64,000 nt of DNA, from positions 1 through 64,000 of the forward strand of contig CAJTFD010000007.1 in NCBI GenBank assembly GCA_910575625.1, read 5' to 3'. The stretch comes from Clostridia bacterium. GTDB lineage: Bacteria > Bacillota > Clostridia > Lachnospirales > Lachnospiraceae. Positions 45,333-53,737 of this stretch are shown here, in pieces (position 1 is the stretch's first letter; each line of letters begins with the position of its first letter). Both the position numbers and the translations under genes were made by a program. The notes under the pieces are model-generated. The model had not been told where the DNA came from, ran no database searches, and was given only the letters and a program-made list of their open reading frames with translations.

Positions 45333-46586
45333 TCATGCGTGCGCCGCCGCCCAGGCTGTGGACCAGGCGATCTGCAGATTGTACCCCCCGGTCAGCGCAT
45401 CCACGTCCAGCACTTCCCCGATGAAATACAGACCGGAGACTAATTTCGACTCCATCGTGGACGGATCCACCTCCCGGACGGATACGCCCCCCTTCGTGAC
45501 GATCGCCTCCCGAAAGCCCGCCACCCCCTCGATCGTCATGGGAAAGCCTTTCGTGGCTCCCAAAAGCCTCCGGCGTTCCTCCCGGCTGATCTTGTTGACC
45601 GGCTGATCCGGCGATATGCCGCCGAGCTCGATGATCACAGGGGTCAGGGAGGATGGGTACAGACTGCCGATCACATTCTTCAGCCGTTTGTTGGGATTTT
45701 TGTCAAATTCCCGAAGGATGCGGGCGTCCAACTGTTCCTCCGACAGGGCCGGCTTTAAGTCGATCAGCCCTTTGGCTGTCCCCTCTTTCAGCCGCCTGCC
45801 GATCACCGCACTGGCGGATAGGACCACCGGGCCGCTGATGCCGTGATGGGTGAATAAGAGTTCCCCAAATTCCTCATACAGACACTTCTTCCCATCCCAT
45901 ACGGAAAAACGGATGTTCCGCAGGGACAGCCCCTGCAGACGGCGCACATACTCCTCCCGTACCAGAAGGGGCGCCAGGGACGGGATAGGTGGGACGATCT
46001 CATGTCCGGCCTCTTTCGCCAGCAGATAGCCGCTGTCATCCGCCCCGGTGGTGGGATAGGAACGGCCTCCGGCTGCCACCAGCACCCGATCGCCCTCCAC
46101 CACTGTGCCGTTGCTGAGACGGATGCCCTGGATCCTTTTACCTGGGATCCCTCCCTCCTGTCCCTTCAAGACCAGCTCTTTCACCCTGGTATCCAGATGT
46201 ACGCTGACGCGCAGTTTCTTCATCCGCTGTTCTAAGGCCCGGATCACATCCGAGGACTTGTCCGAGCGGGGGAATACCCGGCCGCCCCGCTCCACTTTCA
46301 GCGGAACGCCCAGTTTTTCAAAGAAGTCCATGACCTGCTGGTTTGTACATTGATAAAACGCGCTGTATAGGAACTTAGGGTTAGATACCACCGACTGCAG
46401 CAGATCCTCCACCGTCTCACAGGCATTGGTCAGATTGCAGCGTCCCTTCCCTGTGATAAAGAGTTTCTTGCCCAGTTTTTCATTTTTTTCAAACACATGG
46501 ACCAAAAAGCCGCGCTCGGCCAGGAGGATGGATGCCAGCATCCCCGCCGCGCCGCCGCCGATCACCAATACTTTCTCTCTCGCCAT
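45333..46586 (-). CDS. BaiN/HI0933-like flavoprotein oxidoreductase
   Basis: The 417-residue protein has an N-terminal FAD dinucleotide fold (VLVIGGGAAGMLASILLAER), FITGKGRCNLTNAC, GGRSYPTTGADDSGYLLA and the C-terminal GEVLDVDALTGGYNLQIAWS. The family (HI0933-like, including BaiN) comprises NAD(P)/FAD enzymes; BaiN acts on bile acid intermediates, but most members are uncharacterised. It starts 2 bp after the carboxylase stop, in the same operon. Confidence 0.9.
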   Translation of the reverse strand: MAREKVLVIGGGAAGMLASILLAERGFLVHVFEKNEKLGKKLFITGKGRCNLTNACETVEDLLQSVVSNPKFLYSAFYQCTNQQVMDFFEKLGVPLKVERGGRVFPRSDKSSDVIRALEQRMKKLRVSVHLDTRVKELVLKGQEGGIPGKRIQGIRLSNGTVVEGDRVLVAAGGRSYPTTGADDSGYLLAKEAGHEIVPPIPSLAPLLVREEYVRRLQGLSLRNIRFSVWDGKKCLYEEFGELLFTHHGISGPVVLSASAVIGRRLKEGTAKGLIDLKPALSEEQLDARILREFDKNPNKRLKNVIGSLYPSSLTPVIIELGGISPDQPVNKISREERRRLLGATKGFPMTIEGVAGFREAIVTKGGVSVREVDPSTMESKLVSGLYFIGEVLDVDALTGGYNLQIAWSTAWAAAHA

Positions 46587-46588
46587 GT

Positions 46589-48013
46589 CTATACCGGATA
46601 CGCTCCATTTTCCCCGTCGGCCACAGAAGCGTCCACTTTCTTTTTCTGCGCCTCACGGTATTGGAAAAATTCTTTCGCCACCTGGGGGAACAGGGCATAG
46701 GTCAGCACGTCCTCGTCCTGCTCTTTGTACATCTCGATCTCTTTTTCCAGCGTCTCAAGCTCGGCCGGGATCAGGTCGGCGTAACGGCAGGTGATGGGCT
46801 TGGTGTCGCCGATACATTTTTTCTGTATCTCAGGGTTAAAGGGCTTGACTGTCTGGCCGTATTTGCCGCTGAGCACGTCCTTGGTCTCCTTTGTCACCAT
46901 CTTATACCGCTCTCCGGTGAGCACGTTGAACACGGCCTGGGTCCCCACAATCTGGGAGGAAGGCGTCACAAGGGGGCATTCGCCCAGATCCTGGCGCACC
47001 TTGGGCACTTCCTCCAATACCTGATAATATTTATCCTCCGCGTGCTGTTCTTTCAGCTGGGAAGTCAGGTTGGAGAGCATCCCGCCCGGAACCTGATACA
47101 ATAATGTCTTGATATTGACGCCCATATTCTTCGGATTGAGGAGGCCGCTCTCCAATGACTCATCCCGGATCGGGCGGAAGTAGTCGGCGATCTGGGCCAA
47201 CAGGTTCTGGTCAAATCCTGTGTCATAGGGTGTTCCCTTAAATGTCTCCACCATCACCTCTGTGGCCGGCTGGGAGGTCCCCAGGGCAAAGGGCGACATG
47301 GCCGTGTCGATCACATCCACCCCGGCTTCCACCGCTTTCATATAGGTCATGGAAGCCACACCGGAGGTGTAGTGGGTGTGGAGCTGGATCGGCAGATCCA
47401 CCGCGTCTTTGAGCGCGCCGATCAATTCTGTGGCATGATATGGAAGCAGCAGGCCCGCCATATCTTTGAGACAGATGGAATTTGCCCCCATATCCTCGAT
47501 CTTCTTAGCTATGGTGGTCCAGTAGTCGATGGTGTAGGCATCCCCCAGGGTATAGGACAGGGCTACCTGGGCATGGCCTTTTTCCTTATTGGCCGCTGTC
47601 ACGGCTGTCTGCAGATTGCGCAGGTCGTTTAAACAGTCAAAGATACGGATGATGTCAATGCCGTTGGCCAGTGACTTCTGTACAAAATATTCCACCACAT
47701 CATCTGCGTACGGACGATACCCCAGGATGTTCTGCCCCCTGAACAGCATCTGTAATTTTGTCTTCTTAAACCCATCCCGGAACTTGCGCAGCCTGTCCCA
47801 GGGATCCTCTTTTAAGAAACGCAGGGACGCGTCAAAGGTGGCTCCGCCCCAGCACTCTACCGAATGATAGCCCACCTGATCCATCTTGTCCACGATGGGC
47901 AGCATCTGTTCTGTGGTCATCCTGGTGGCGATCAGGGACTGATGGGCGTCACGCAGGATCGTCTCTGTGATCTGGATGGGTTTCTTTTCGTTTTTTTTCT
48001 GATCTTCTGACAT
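46589..48013 (-). CDS. Oxaloacetate decarboxylase alpha / pyruvate carboxylase subunit B type
   Basis: The 474-residue protein has a TIM-barrel carboxyltransferase domain (ETILRDAHQSLIATRM, metal-binding MQ..FRGQNILGYR, SLKDMAG-like CLKDMAGLL, LHTHYTSGVA) and the conserved C-terminal PGGMLSNL region. It ends without a biotinyl domain; the carrier is encoded separately at 49208. In this family carboxybiotin is made from oxaloacetate, or pyruvate is carboxylated. Context with the OadB/OadG-like subunits argues for a Na+-pump or transcarboxylase role. Confidence 0.88.
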   Translation of the reverse strand: MSEDQKKNEKKPIQITETILRDAHQSLIATRMTTEQMLPIVDKMDQVGYHSVECWGGATFDASLRFLKEDPWDRLRKFRDGFKKTKLQMLFRGQNILGYRPYADDVVEYFVQKSLANGIDIIRIFDCLNDLRNLQTAVTAANKEKGHAQVALSYTLGDAYTIDYWTTIAKKIEDMGANSICLKDMAGLLLPYHATELIGALKDAVDLPIQLHTHYTSGVASMTYMKAVEAGVDVIDTAMSPFALGTSQPATEVMVETFKGTPYDTGFDQNLLAQIADYFRPIRDESLESGLLNPKNMGVNIKTLLYQVPGGMLSNLTSQLKEQHAEDKYYQVLEEVPKVRQDLGECPLVTPSSQIVGTQAVFNVLTGERYKMVTKETKDVLSGKYGQTVKPFNPEIQKKCIGDTKPITCRYADLIPAELETLEKEIEMYKEQDEDVLTYALFPQVAKEFFQYREAQKKKVDASVADGENGAYPV

Positions 48014-48042
48014 ATATATCTTTTCCTCCTATACAGATCTCT

Positions 48043-49191
48043 CTACACACCGAAAATGGCCATAAATGTACCGGCCGCCACTGCTGTCCCGATCACGCCC
48101 GCCACATTGGGTCCCATGGCGTGCATCAGCAGGAAATTGGTCGGGTCCGCTTCCGCACCCACTTTCTGGGAGACGCGGGCCGCCATGGGAACGGCGGATA
48201 CGCCGGCCGACCCGATCAGCGGATTGACCTTGCCTTTTGTGACTTTGCACATGAGTTTCCCGAAGAGCACACCCGCTGCCGTACCGCAGGCAAAGGCCAC
48301 CAGACCCAAGAGTACGATCTTCAGCGTATCCAGGTTCAGGAAATTTTCCGCGCTGGTGGACGCACCCACGGAGGTCCCCAGCAAGATCACCACGATATAC
48401 ATCAGCGCGTTGGAGGCCGTCTCCGTCAACTGGCCCACCACGCCGGATTCCCTGAACAGATTGCCCAGCATCAGCATACCCACCAGGGGCGCCGTCGTGG
48501 GCAGGATCAGGCAGACCACGACCGTGATCACGATCGGGAACAGGATCTTCTCCAGCTTCGACACCGGACGGAGCTGTTCCATCTTGATCTTCCGCTCTTC
48601 TTCCGTCGTGAGCAGCCGCATGATCGGGGGCTGGATGATCGGCACCAGGGACATATACGAGTACGCCGCCACCGCGATCGGCCCCATCAGGGCCCCCTGC
48701 CCCAGTTTGCTGGCCAGGAAGATGGATGTGGGGCCGTCCGCACCGCCGATGATCGCGATCGCAGCCGCAGCCGCCCCGTTAAAGCCCATGAAGATTGCCA
48801 GGAAATAAGCGACATAGATGCCCACCTGCGCAGCCGCCCCCAGAAGAAAACTCTTCGGATTGGCGATCAGGGGCCCGAAGTCCGTCATCGCCCCCACGCC
48901 CATGAAGATCAGTGAGGGCAGGATGCTCCACTCGTCCAGCAGATAAAAATAGTGCAAAAGCCCGCCCACTCCGTTCGAGGACTCCTCGATGCGCAGCATG
49001 ATATCCGGATAGATGTTCACCAGGAGCATGCCAAAAGCGATCGGCACTAATAAAAGCGGTTCAAATTCATGCCGGATGGCGAGATACAGGAGTCCCAATG
49101 CCACCAGGATCATAAAATAATTTCCCACGGATAAGTCAAAAAACGCAGTCTGTTGGAGCAGGTTAGACAAAGTTTCTGTAACATACGACAT
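48043..49191 (-). CDS. Na+-pumping decarboxylase beta subunit
   Basis: The 382-residue membrane protein has about nine to eleven helices and the OadB/MmdB/GcdB motifs: [17 protein letters not shown], the conserved Asp in [17 protein letters not shown], and [20 protein letters not shown]. It exports Na+ while decarboxylating carboxybiotin. ATG 49191 follows GGGAGG at 7 nt. It lies between the biotin carrier and the alpha-type gene. Confidence 0.93.
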   Translation of the reverse strand: MSYVTETLSNLLQQTAFFDLSVGNYFMILVALGLLYLAIRHEFEPLLLVPIAFGMLLVNIYPDIMLRIEESSNGVGGLLHYFYLLDEWSILPSLIFMGVGAMTDFGPLIANPKSFLLGAAAQVGIYVAYFLAIFMGFNGAAAAAIAIIGGADGPTSIFLASKLGQGALMGPIAVAAYSYMSLVPIIQPPIMRLLTTEEERKIKMEQLRPVSKLEKILFPIVITVVVCLILPTTAPLVGMLMLGNLFRESGVVGQLTETASNALMYIVVILLGTSVGASTSAENFLNLDTLKIVLLGLVAFACGTAAGVLFGKLMCKVTKGKVNPLIGSAGVSAVPMAARVSQKVGAEADPTNFLLMHAMGPNVAGVIGTAVAAGTFMAIFGV

Positions 49192-49207
49192 TTGGCTACC
49201 TCCCATT

Positions 49208-49558
49208 CTAGTTCATGGATGCCAGGGTATCTCCGTTTTCCACCGCATCGCCGACAGACACCTCCACACTGGCCACCGTGCCGTCCTGGGGGGCCACCAC
49301 AGGAATCTCCATCTTCATGGATTCCAGGATCACGATCGTGTCCCCGGCCTTCACCGCCTGTCCGACTTTTGCCTCCAGCTTAAAGACTTTGCCCGGCACG
49401 GAAGCGGTCACTTTTACCGCCCCGGCCCCGGCCTGTGCCTGGGATTTCGGCGTGTCTTTAACAGGCGCTGATGCTGCTGCCGGGGCCGCACCGCCGTCCC
49501 GCTCTTCCACGACTACGTCGTATGCTGTCCCATTTACTGTGATCGTATAATTTTTCAT
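49208..49558 (-). CDS. Biotin carboxyl carrier subunit
   Basis: The 116-residue protein has a short N-terminal strand region, an Ala/Pro linker ([11 protein letters not shown]) and a biotinyl domain with the modification motif [11 protein letters not shown]. It shuttles carboxyl groups between the carboxyltransferases and the membrane pump. Confidence 0.94.
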   Translation of the reverse strand: MKNYTITVNGTAYDVVVEERDGGAAPAAASAPVKDTPKSQAQAGAGAVKVTASVPGKVFKLEAKVGQAVKAGDTIVILESMKMEIPVVAPQDGTVASVEVSVGDAVENGDTLASMN

Positions 49559-49590
49559 CTCAATTTACCTCCTCATACGCTTTTTTCTAT

Positions 49591-50367
49591 CTACCAACGT
49601 GCCCTTCTGCGGTCCGCCCTGCGGATCGAACGCACGACAAATCCATCCGTTGAAGTCCCCTCGTAGGCTGCGACCGCCGCTGCGATCACTGCGACCAGTT
49701 CACGGTCATCCATCTCTGTTTTCGCAGGCTGCGCGGCCTTTAGGGGTTTCTGCATCTGTATCTGACTTTGGACCGGTGTCAGCAGGTCCTCGACCTCCGT
49801 CTGGGGCTTTTCCTCCGCCTTTCCGATAAAACGGAACAGCGAGATCACAAACGTCAAAAAGAGCAGCATCGCAAACACGATCCCCAACCCCATGAGGGTG
49901 TTCAGTCCGGCCCTCTGCAGGAGCACCTGCAGCGGATACTGTATATCTATGTTAAAAGAAGTGGGCGCGCCGGTCTGGTCATACACATAGACAAATTCAG
50001 CATCCTGCCTTGAAAATCCCGCCGGGATCCGCACCGAATAACCATTTGTCACTTTCTCCACCTCAGACTGTCCCAGGCCTTTAAAATCTCCCAGTTCGTC
50101 CCGGCTGCCCTCCCAGGCCTCCATGGCGGACACGGTGAATGCATCCCCCGACTCTTTATACGCGTCGATCTCCTCCTGCCCCAGCTCCACGATCGCCTGG
50201 GAAAGACTCTCCGCTGTGTTGATCAGGTTCATCCGCATGTCCTCATCGATCCCATCGCCCCCGCTCCCATAGGCCGTCTGGGCCGGGATAAAAAGCAATC
50301 CGGATAGGAGCAGCGCCAGCAGAGCCGAGAGGCAGATCTTCTCTGATATCTTTTTCATATATCCCAT
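49591..50367 (-). CDS. OadG-like membrane subunit
   Basis: The 258-residue protein has a signal-like N-terminal helix, an extracytoplasmic domain of about 130 residues, one membrane helix (TLMGLGIVFAMLLFLTFVIS) and a cytoplasmic tail ending AAYEGTSTDGFVVRSIRR. The helix and tail match OadG/MmdD subunits that hold the pump together. The large outer domain is longer than in classical OadG but common in Clostridia. Confidence 0.8.
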   Translation of the reverse strand: MGYMKKISEKICLSALLALLLSGLLFIPAQTAYGSGGDGIDEDMRMNLINTAESLSQAIVELGQEEIDAYKESGDAFTVSAMEAWEGSRDELGDFKGLGQSEVEKVTNGYSVRIPAGFSRQDAEFVYVYDQTGAPTSFNIDIQYPLQVLLQRAGLNTLMGLGIVFAMLLFLTFVISLFRFIGKAEEKPQTEVEDLLTPVQSQIQMQKPLKAAQPAKTEMDDRELVAVIAAAVAAYEGTSTDGFVVRSIRRADRRRARW

Positions 50368-50381
50368 AGCCTCCTCCCGCT

Positions 50382-51806
50382 TTAGACTACTGTCCCGTGT
50401 TTCTTCTCCGGACGGCTCTCCCGTTTCATATAGAGCGTCTCGAAAGCCCCGATCACATGTTTCCTGGTATCCGCAGGTTCAATGATCCGGTCCACATAAC
50501 CTCTGCGGACTGCGGAGAGCACATTGGACTGCAGCGCCTGGTATTCCACCGCCTTTGTCTTCAAGGTATCCGCGTCGGCCTCCGGATACATGACCTTCGC
50601 CGCCATGGAAGCCTCCATGGTCCCGATCTCCGCGGTGGGCCAGGCAAAGACCATATCCGCGCCGAGGGCTTTGCTGTTCATGGCCGCATAGGCGCTGCCG
50701 TAGGCTTTCCCCACGACCACATTGACTTTCGGCACAGTAGCATCCGCAAATGCATAGGTCAGACGGGCCACCGCTTTTGCCATGTGTTTTTCTGAACATT
50801 TGGAAGCCTTGAAACCGGCCACGTTGGTCAGCGTCAGCACCGGTATGCCGAAAGCGTCGCAGAAATTGACCATCCGGGCCGCTTTCTTCGCCCCCCTGGC
50901 CGAGAGCACGCCGCCAAGATCCGCCGCGTTCCCGTCCTCATCGTAAAGCATACTCCGGTTCGCCACACAACCTATGGTGTTGCCATTTAAACGGATGAAG
51001 CCGGTCACCACGTCCCGCCCGTAATCCGGTTTTGTCTCCATGAATACATGGTCGTCCCCGATCTGGGCCAGTGCCCGTGCAGTGTCCTCTGCACAGTCCG
51101 CCAGTCCCGGACATGTCCGGTTCAGGTCGTCCCCCTGATCCAGGTCACAGGGGAGGCTGTCCTCATTGCTGGAGGGGAGCAGTATGAACAATCCTCTGAT
51201 CTTCTCTAAGACCTCTTCCTCCGTCCCCACGCCGTCGACCAAACCGGTCTCCTCACTCTGGAATCCCGCCGCGGCCGTGTCGCATTTTGACACATGGTTG
51301 CCGTCTAAAGTGTTCGGCGCGTTGACGAACAACCGCCCCGTATCCCGGACCATGAATGTAAAATCTGTCATCGCCGGGAACACCGCAAGCCCGCCCCCGC
51401 AGGAGCCGAAGACTCCTGTGATCTGCGGGATCACACCCGAAGCCATGGCCTGCCTCTGGTAGATCATCCCCAGCGCGTGCAGCGCATCCGATGCCTCCTG
51501 CAGACGGACGCCGCCGCATTCTAGGAGACCGATCACTGGCGCGCCGGTCTTCATTGCCAGGTCATAGAGGCTTACGATCTTCTTTGCATGCATCTCACCC
51601 ACGGTCCCGTTCAGCACGGATACGTCCTGGCTATAGACATAGGCCAGGCGTCCGCAGATCAGGCCGTATCCGGTGATCACACCGTCTGACGGCGTCTCAG
51701 TGGCCGCCAGGTTGAAATCCGTATTCCTGGCTGTCACGCCGCCGCCGATCTCCACAAAACTGTCCGCGTCAAGCAGGGACTGGATCCTCTGTGCCGCATT
51801 ACTCAT
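50382..51806 (-). CDS. Acyl-CoA carboxyltransferase (methylmalonyl-CoA decarboxylase alpha-like)
   Basis: The 474-residue protein has two crotonase-fold halves: N-domain oxyanion segment GSCGGGLAVFPAMTDF and C-domain LTNVAGFKASKCSEKHMAK, then KAYGSAYAAMNSKALGADMV and FAWPTAEIGTMEA. This is the PCC-beta/MmdA/GcdA family; it is about 35 residues shorter than classical MmdA. The acyl-CoA substrate (methylmalonyl, malonyl, glutaconyl) is not determined. It is the first gene of the Na+ decarboxylase operon. Confidence 0.87.
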   Translation of the reverse strand: MSNAAQRIQSLLDADSFVEIGGGVTARNTDFNLAATETPSDGVITGYGLICGRLAYVYSQDVSVLNGTVGEMHAKKIVSLYDLAMKTGAPVIGLLECGGVRLQEASDALHALGMIYQRQAMASGVIPQITGVFGSCGGGLAVFPAMTDFTFMVRDTGRLFVNAPNTLDGNHVSKCDTAAAGFQSEETGLVDGVGTEEEVLEKIRGLFILLPSSNEDSLPCDLDQGDDLNRTCPGLADCAEDTARALAQIGDDHVFMETKPDYGRDVVTGFIRLNGNTIGCVANRSMLYDEDGNAADLGGVLSARGAKKAARMVNFCDAFGIPVLTLTNVAGFKASKCSEKHMAKAVARLTYAFADATVPKVNVVVGKAYGSAYAAMNSKALGADMVFAWPTAEIGTMEASMAAKVMYPEADADTLKTKAVEYQALQSNVLSAVRRGYVDRIIEPADTRKHVIGAFETLYMKRESRPEKKHGTVV

Positions 51807-51866
51807 TCTTTCAGCCCTCCATCTTCTTCTATATTCGTAAAAATTACCAAATCTACATTGGGTTTA

Positions 51867-51895
51867 ATTATATCCTGTTTTTTTGCCACTTTCAA
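51867..51895 (-). promoter_or_regulatory. Promoter of the Na+ decarboxylase-cmk-rpsA operon
   Basis: -35 TTGAAA (51890-51895), 17 bp, -10 TATAAT (51867-51872) on the minus strand. No further strong terminator was seen before 42380, so the transcript may cover nine genes. Confidence 0.7.
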
Positions 51896-51924
51896 TAGTT
51901 TGACCTTTTTTATTTCTTATAAAC

Positions 51925-52160
51925 TGACATGTCGTCTGACGGCGACATCACCATAAATGAAAGCCAGCTGCTCCGTGCCTTCGGCACTCCCACAGCTGCC
52001 AGGTGTATTCACAATCCGGGCTATCGCCCTACTTGCTCATACACCTTAGCCCGTCAAATGTCTGAATAACTGGCCAAGCAAGCTTGCCCATCCACTCAGC
52101 CGTTTGCCGGGACTTTCAAAGTAAACAGATCAGGCAGCCATCCCTTTTGGTAACGGCTGC
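51925..52160. other. Structured non-coding stretch
   Basis: The gap between the decarboxylase promoter and the second ART module has no gene but many inverted repeats: ATGTCG/CGACAT near 51928, GTGCC-TTC-GGCAC near 51987, GGTGTAT/ATACACC (about 52001-52047) enclosing GGGC/GCCC, GCAAGCTTGC near 52080, and GGCAGCC/GGCTGCC near 52132-52159. It may be the remnant of a mobile element or an RNA; I could not identify it. Confidence 0.4.
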
Positions 52161-52187
52161 CATACATATTTCTCCATACTCTAATCT

Positions 52188-52427
52188 TTATGCAATATAT
52201 ACATTCTGTTCCCGATAATATTCGTCAACAATATATTCCGCACTCTCTGACCACATGAGGGACTCTTCATTTTGGAGTGCATCGTATGTCTGTGATGTTG
52301 CGAACAACGCATAACACGCATCAAAAGTCTTCTTTTCTTTTTCAGCGATCATCCCGATGACCGTGCACAATTTTTCATATACATCCAATGTGATATCGAT
52401 CCCATGGTAAACATATTTACTACCCAA
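52188..52427 (-). CDS. Small third protein of the DUF3990 module
   Basis: A 79-residue protein (YVYHGIDITLDVYEKLCTVI...) with a helical core and the C-terminal SESAEYIVDEYY. It vaguely resembles DUF3791-type partners, but I do not assign a family firmly. The start is TTG 52427 behind GAGGAGG at 7 nt. It overlaps the DUF3990 gene by 8 bp, so the three are translated together. Possibly a second antitoxin-like partner. Confidence 0.6.
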   Translation of the reverse strand: MGSKYVYHGIDITLDVYEKLCTVIGMIAEKEKKTFDACYALFATSQTYDALQNEESLMWSESAEYIVDEYYREQNVYIA

Positions 52428-52905
52428 TCTGATACCTCCTCAATAGGTGCAGACAGCACACAGCCCTCTCTGTATGAAATGACACCTGATCATTTGCCCT
52501 TGAAAAACACAGCCTTTTGAGAGCCTCATCCACTGTGTAGATCCCCTGGACGTACCGATCGACCGTCACCATAGTGTCATCATCAGCCACTGGTCCGATC
52601 ACGATATCATAGCCGTGCTGAATACCTCCGATCTTCCTGTTCTTCCTCACCATCTCCAGCCATTCTACAGTCAGCCCTCCATGCCTACATACAGACAGAT
52701 CATCTGGTATCTTTGCCTGATATACATAAACATATGCCATTGCACTGTAATTGCGCACTTTCTTACTCCTCGCCCAGCTCTCAGCCTGCGCAGCGATCGT
52801 TGTGGTATAAAAACCAATGCCGAAGTCTCGCCTGTTCGCAGACTTTCCCAGATCGACCTCCTGAAAAAGATGGTCTGTCCCGTGATACAGGATAAATTCC
52901 ATCAT
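52420..52905 (-). CDS. DUF3990 ADP-ribosyltransferase-like toxin
   Basis: The 161-residue protein begins FILYHGTDHLFQEVDLGKSA and continues RRDFGIGFYTTTIAAQAESW, the H-G-T and G-x-G-F-Y-T-T pattern of DUF3990, a group of ADP-ribosyltransferase-like proteins. It is encoded between a DUF3791-like gene and another small gene with overlapping ends (ATGATGG), the usual context of DUF3990. Toxicity and target are inferred from the family context. Confidence 0.8.
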   Translation of the reverse strand: MMEFILYHGTDHLFQEVDLGKSANRRDFGIGFYTTTIAAQAESWARSKKVRNYSAMAYVYVYQAKIPDDLSVCRHGGLTVEWLEMVRKNRKIGGIQHGYDIVIGPVADDDTMVTVDRYVQGIYTVDEALKRLCFSRANDQVSFHTERAVCCLHLLRRYQIG

Positions 52906-53120
52906 GGCCCCGGCCCTCGCAAGACGGACTCTGCCAGGTCCGCCCCCTCACTCAGATCCATCATATGGAGCACTTCATACTGGCTGCGGATCAGATCCAT
53001 AATATCATTTTTTTTAAAAAGAGATAATACGTCTTTTACCGGCATGCGATGCCGCAGGCCATACTCCTCAACAGCCGCAACTACGATGAGGTCCGCATCC
53101 CGTTCTCGCTGCCCTTTCAT
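52902..53120 (-). CDS. DUF3791 family protein, putative antitoxin
   Basis: The 72-residue protein has the DUF3791 pattern: LIVVAAVEEYGLRHRMPVKD, VLSLFKKNDIMDLI and YEVLHMMDLSEGADL. DUF3791 genes typically precede DUF3990 genes. It is first in the unit after a strong promoter. Confidence 0.8.
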   Translation of the reverse strand: MKGQRERDADLIVVAAVEEYGLRHRMPVKDVLSLFKKNDIMDLIRSQYEVLHMMDLSEGADLAESVLRGPGP

Positions 53121-53175
53121 TAATTATCACGCCCCTTGCCAAAAATAGCCCGCACTATTTTTATAAGATATCTTT

Positions 53176-53205
53176 ATTATAAAAAAGATCCCAGCCAGCT
53201 GTCAA
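53176..53205 (-). promoter_or_regulatory. Promoter of the DUF3791-DUF3990 module
   Basis: Consensus TTGACA (53200-53205), 18 bp, TATAAT (53176-53181) on the minus strand. Confidence 0.75.
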
Positions 53206-53224
53206 TCCTATTTTATCGTCACTC

Positions 53225-53719
53225 TCACCACATCCCGGAGATATCTTCATAAAAGAGGAAACACTGCTTCCCAGAATGCTTGGACACATACAGCGCCTCG
53301 TCCGCTCGGGCCGCCAGCTCCTCATAAGCGGCGCCGTCCCCGGGATAGCAGGCGATCCCCATGCTCATGGACACCGGCCGCTCACCTCCGGCCCCCATGC
53401 ACGCGCCGTACAGCTGCAGTGCCTGGTCATAGGCCGCCCTTCCATCCGGCACATTTCCCAGGAACAGGAGGAACTCATCGCCCCCAATCCTGGCCGCCAC
53501 ATCCGCAGCGCATGATCGGTCCAACAACAGCTCACCCAGGTTCTTCAGCAATTCGTCCCCCGCCGGATATCCGTACGTATCATTTACCTCCCTGAAATCA
53601 TCCAGGTCGATGGAGAATAAAAGCCCGTTCTCCACGTTCCCGCCATCCAGCAGCTCCGTGATCTTCTCTCTCGCCGCCGACAGGTCATACAGACCCGTCA
53701 GCTCATCCTGTCCGTTGAT
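53225..53719 (-). CDS. GGDEF domain protein without a canonical start
   Basis: The frame encodes a near-complete GGDEF domain: DELTGLYDLSAAREKI, FSIDLDDFREVNDTYG, RIGGDEFLLF (the active signature) and a C-terminal end. It would make c-di-GMP. The reading frame opens right after the dacF TAG, in the same frame, with no ATG, GTG or TTG before the domain. A strong Shine-Dalgarno-like GGGGGTGG sits 3-4 nt before an ATC codon at 53719, used here as provisional start. A GTG at 53635 would cut off the first domain helix. It may be a truncated gene. Confidence 0.6.
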   Translation of the reverse strand: MNGQDELTGLYDLSAAREKITELLDGGNVENGLLFSIDLDDFREVNDTYGYPAGDELLKNLGELLLDRSCAADVAARIGGDEFLLFLGNVPDGRAAYDQALQLYGACMGAGGERPVSMSMGIACYPGDGAAYEELAARADEALYVSKHSGKQCFLFYEDISGMW

Positions 53720-53737
53720 ACGACCACCCCCTTTTAT

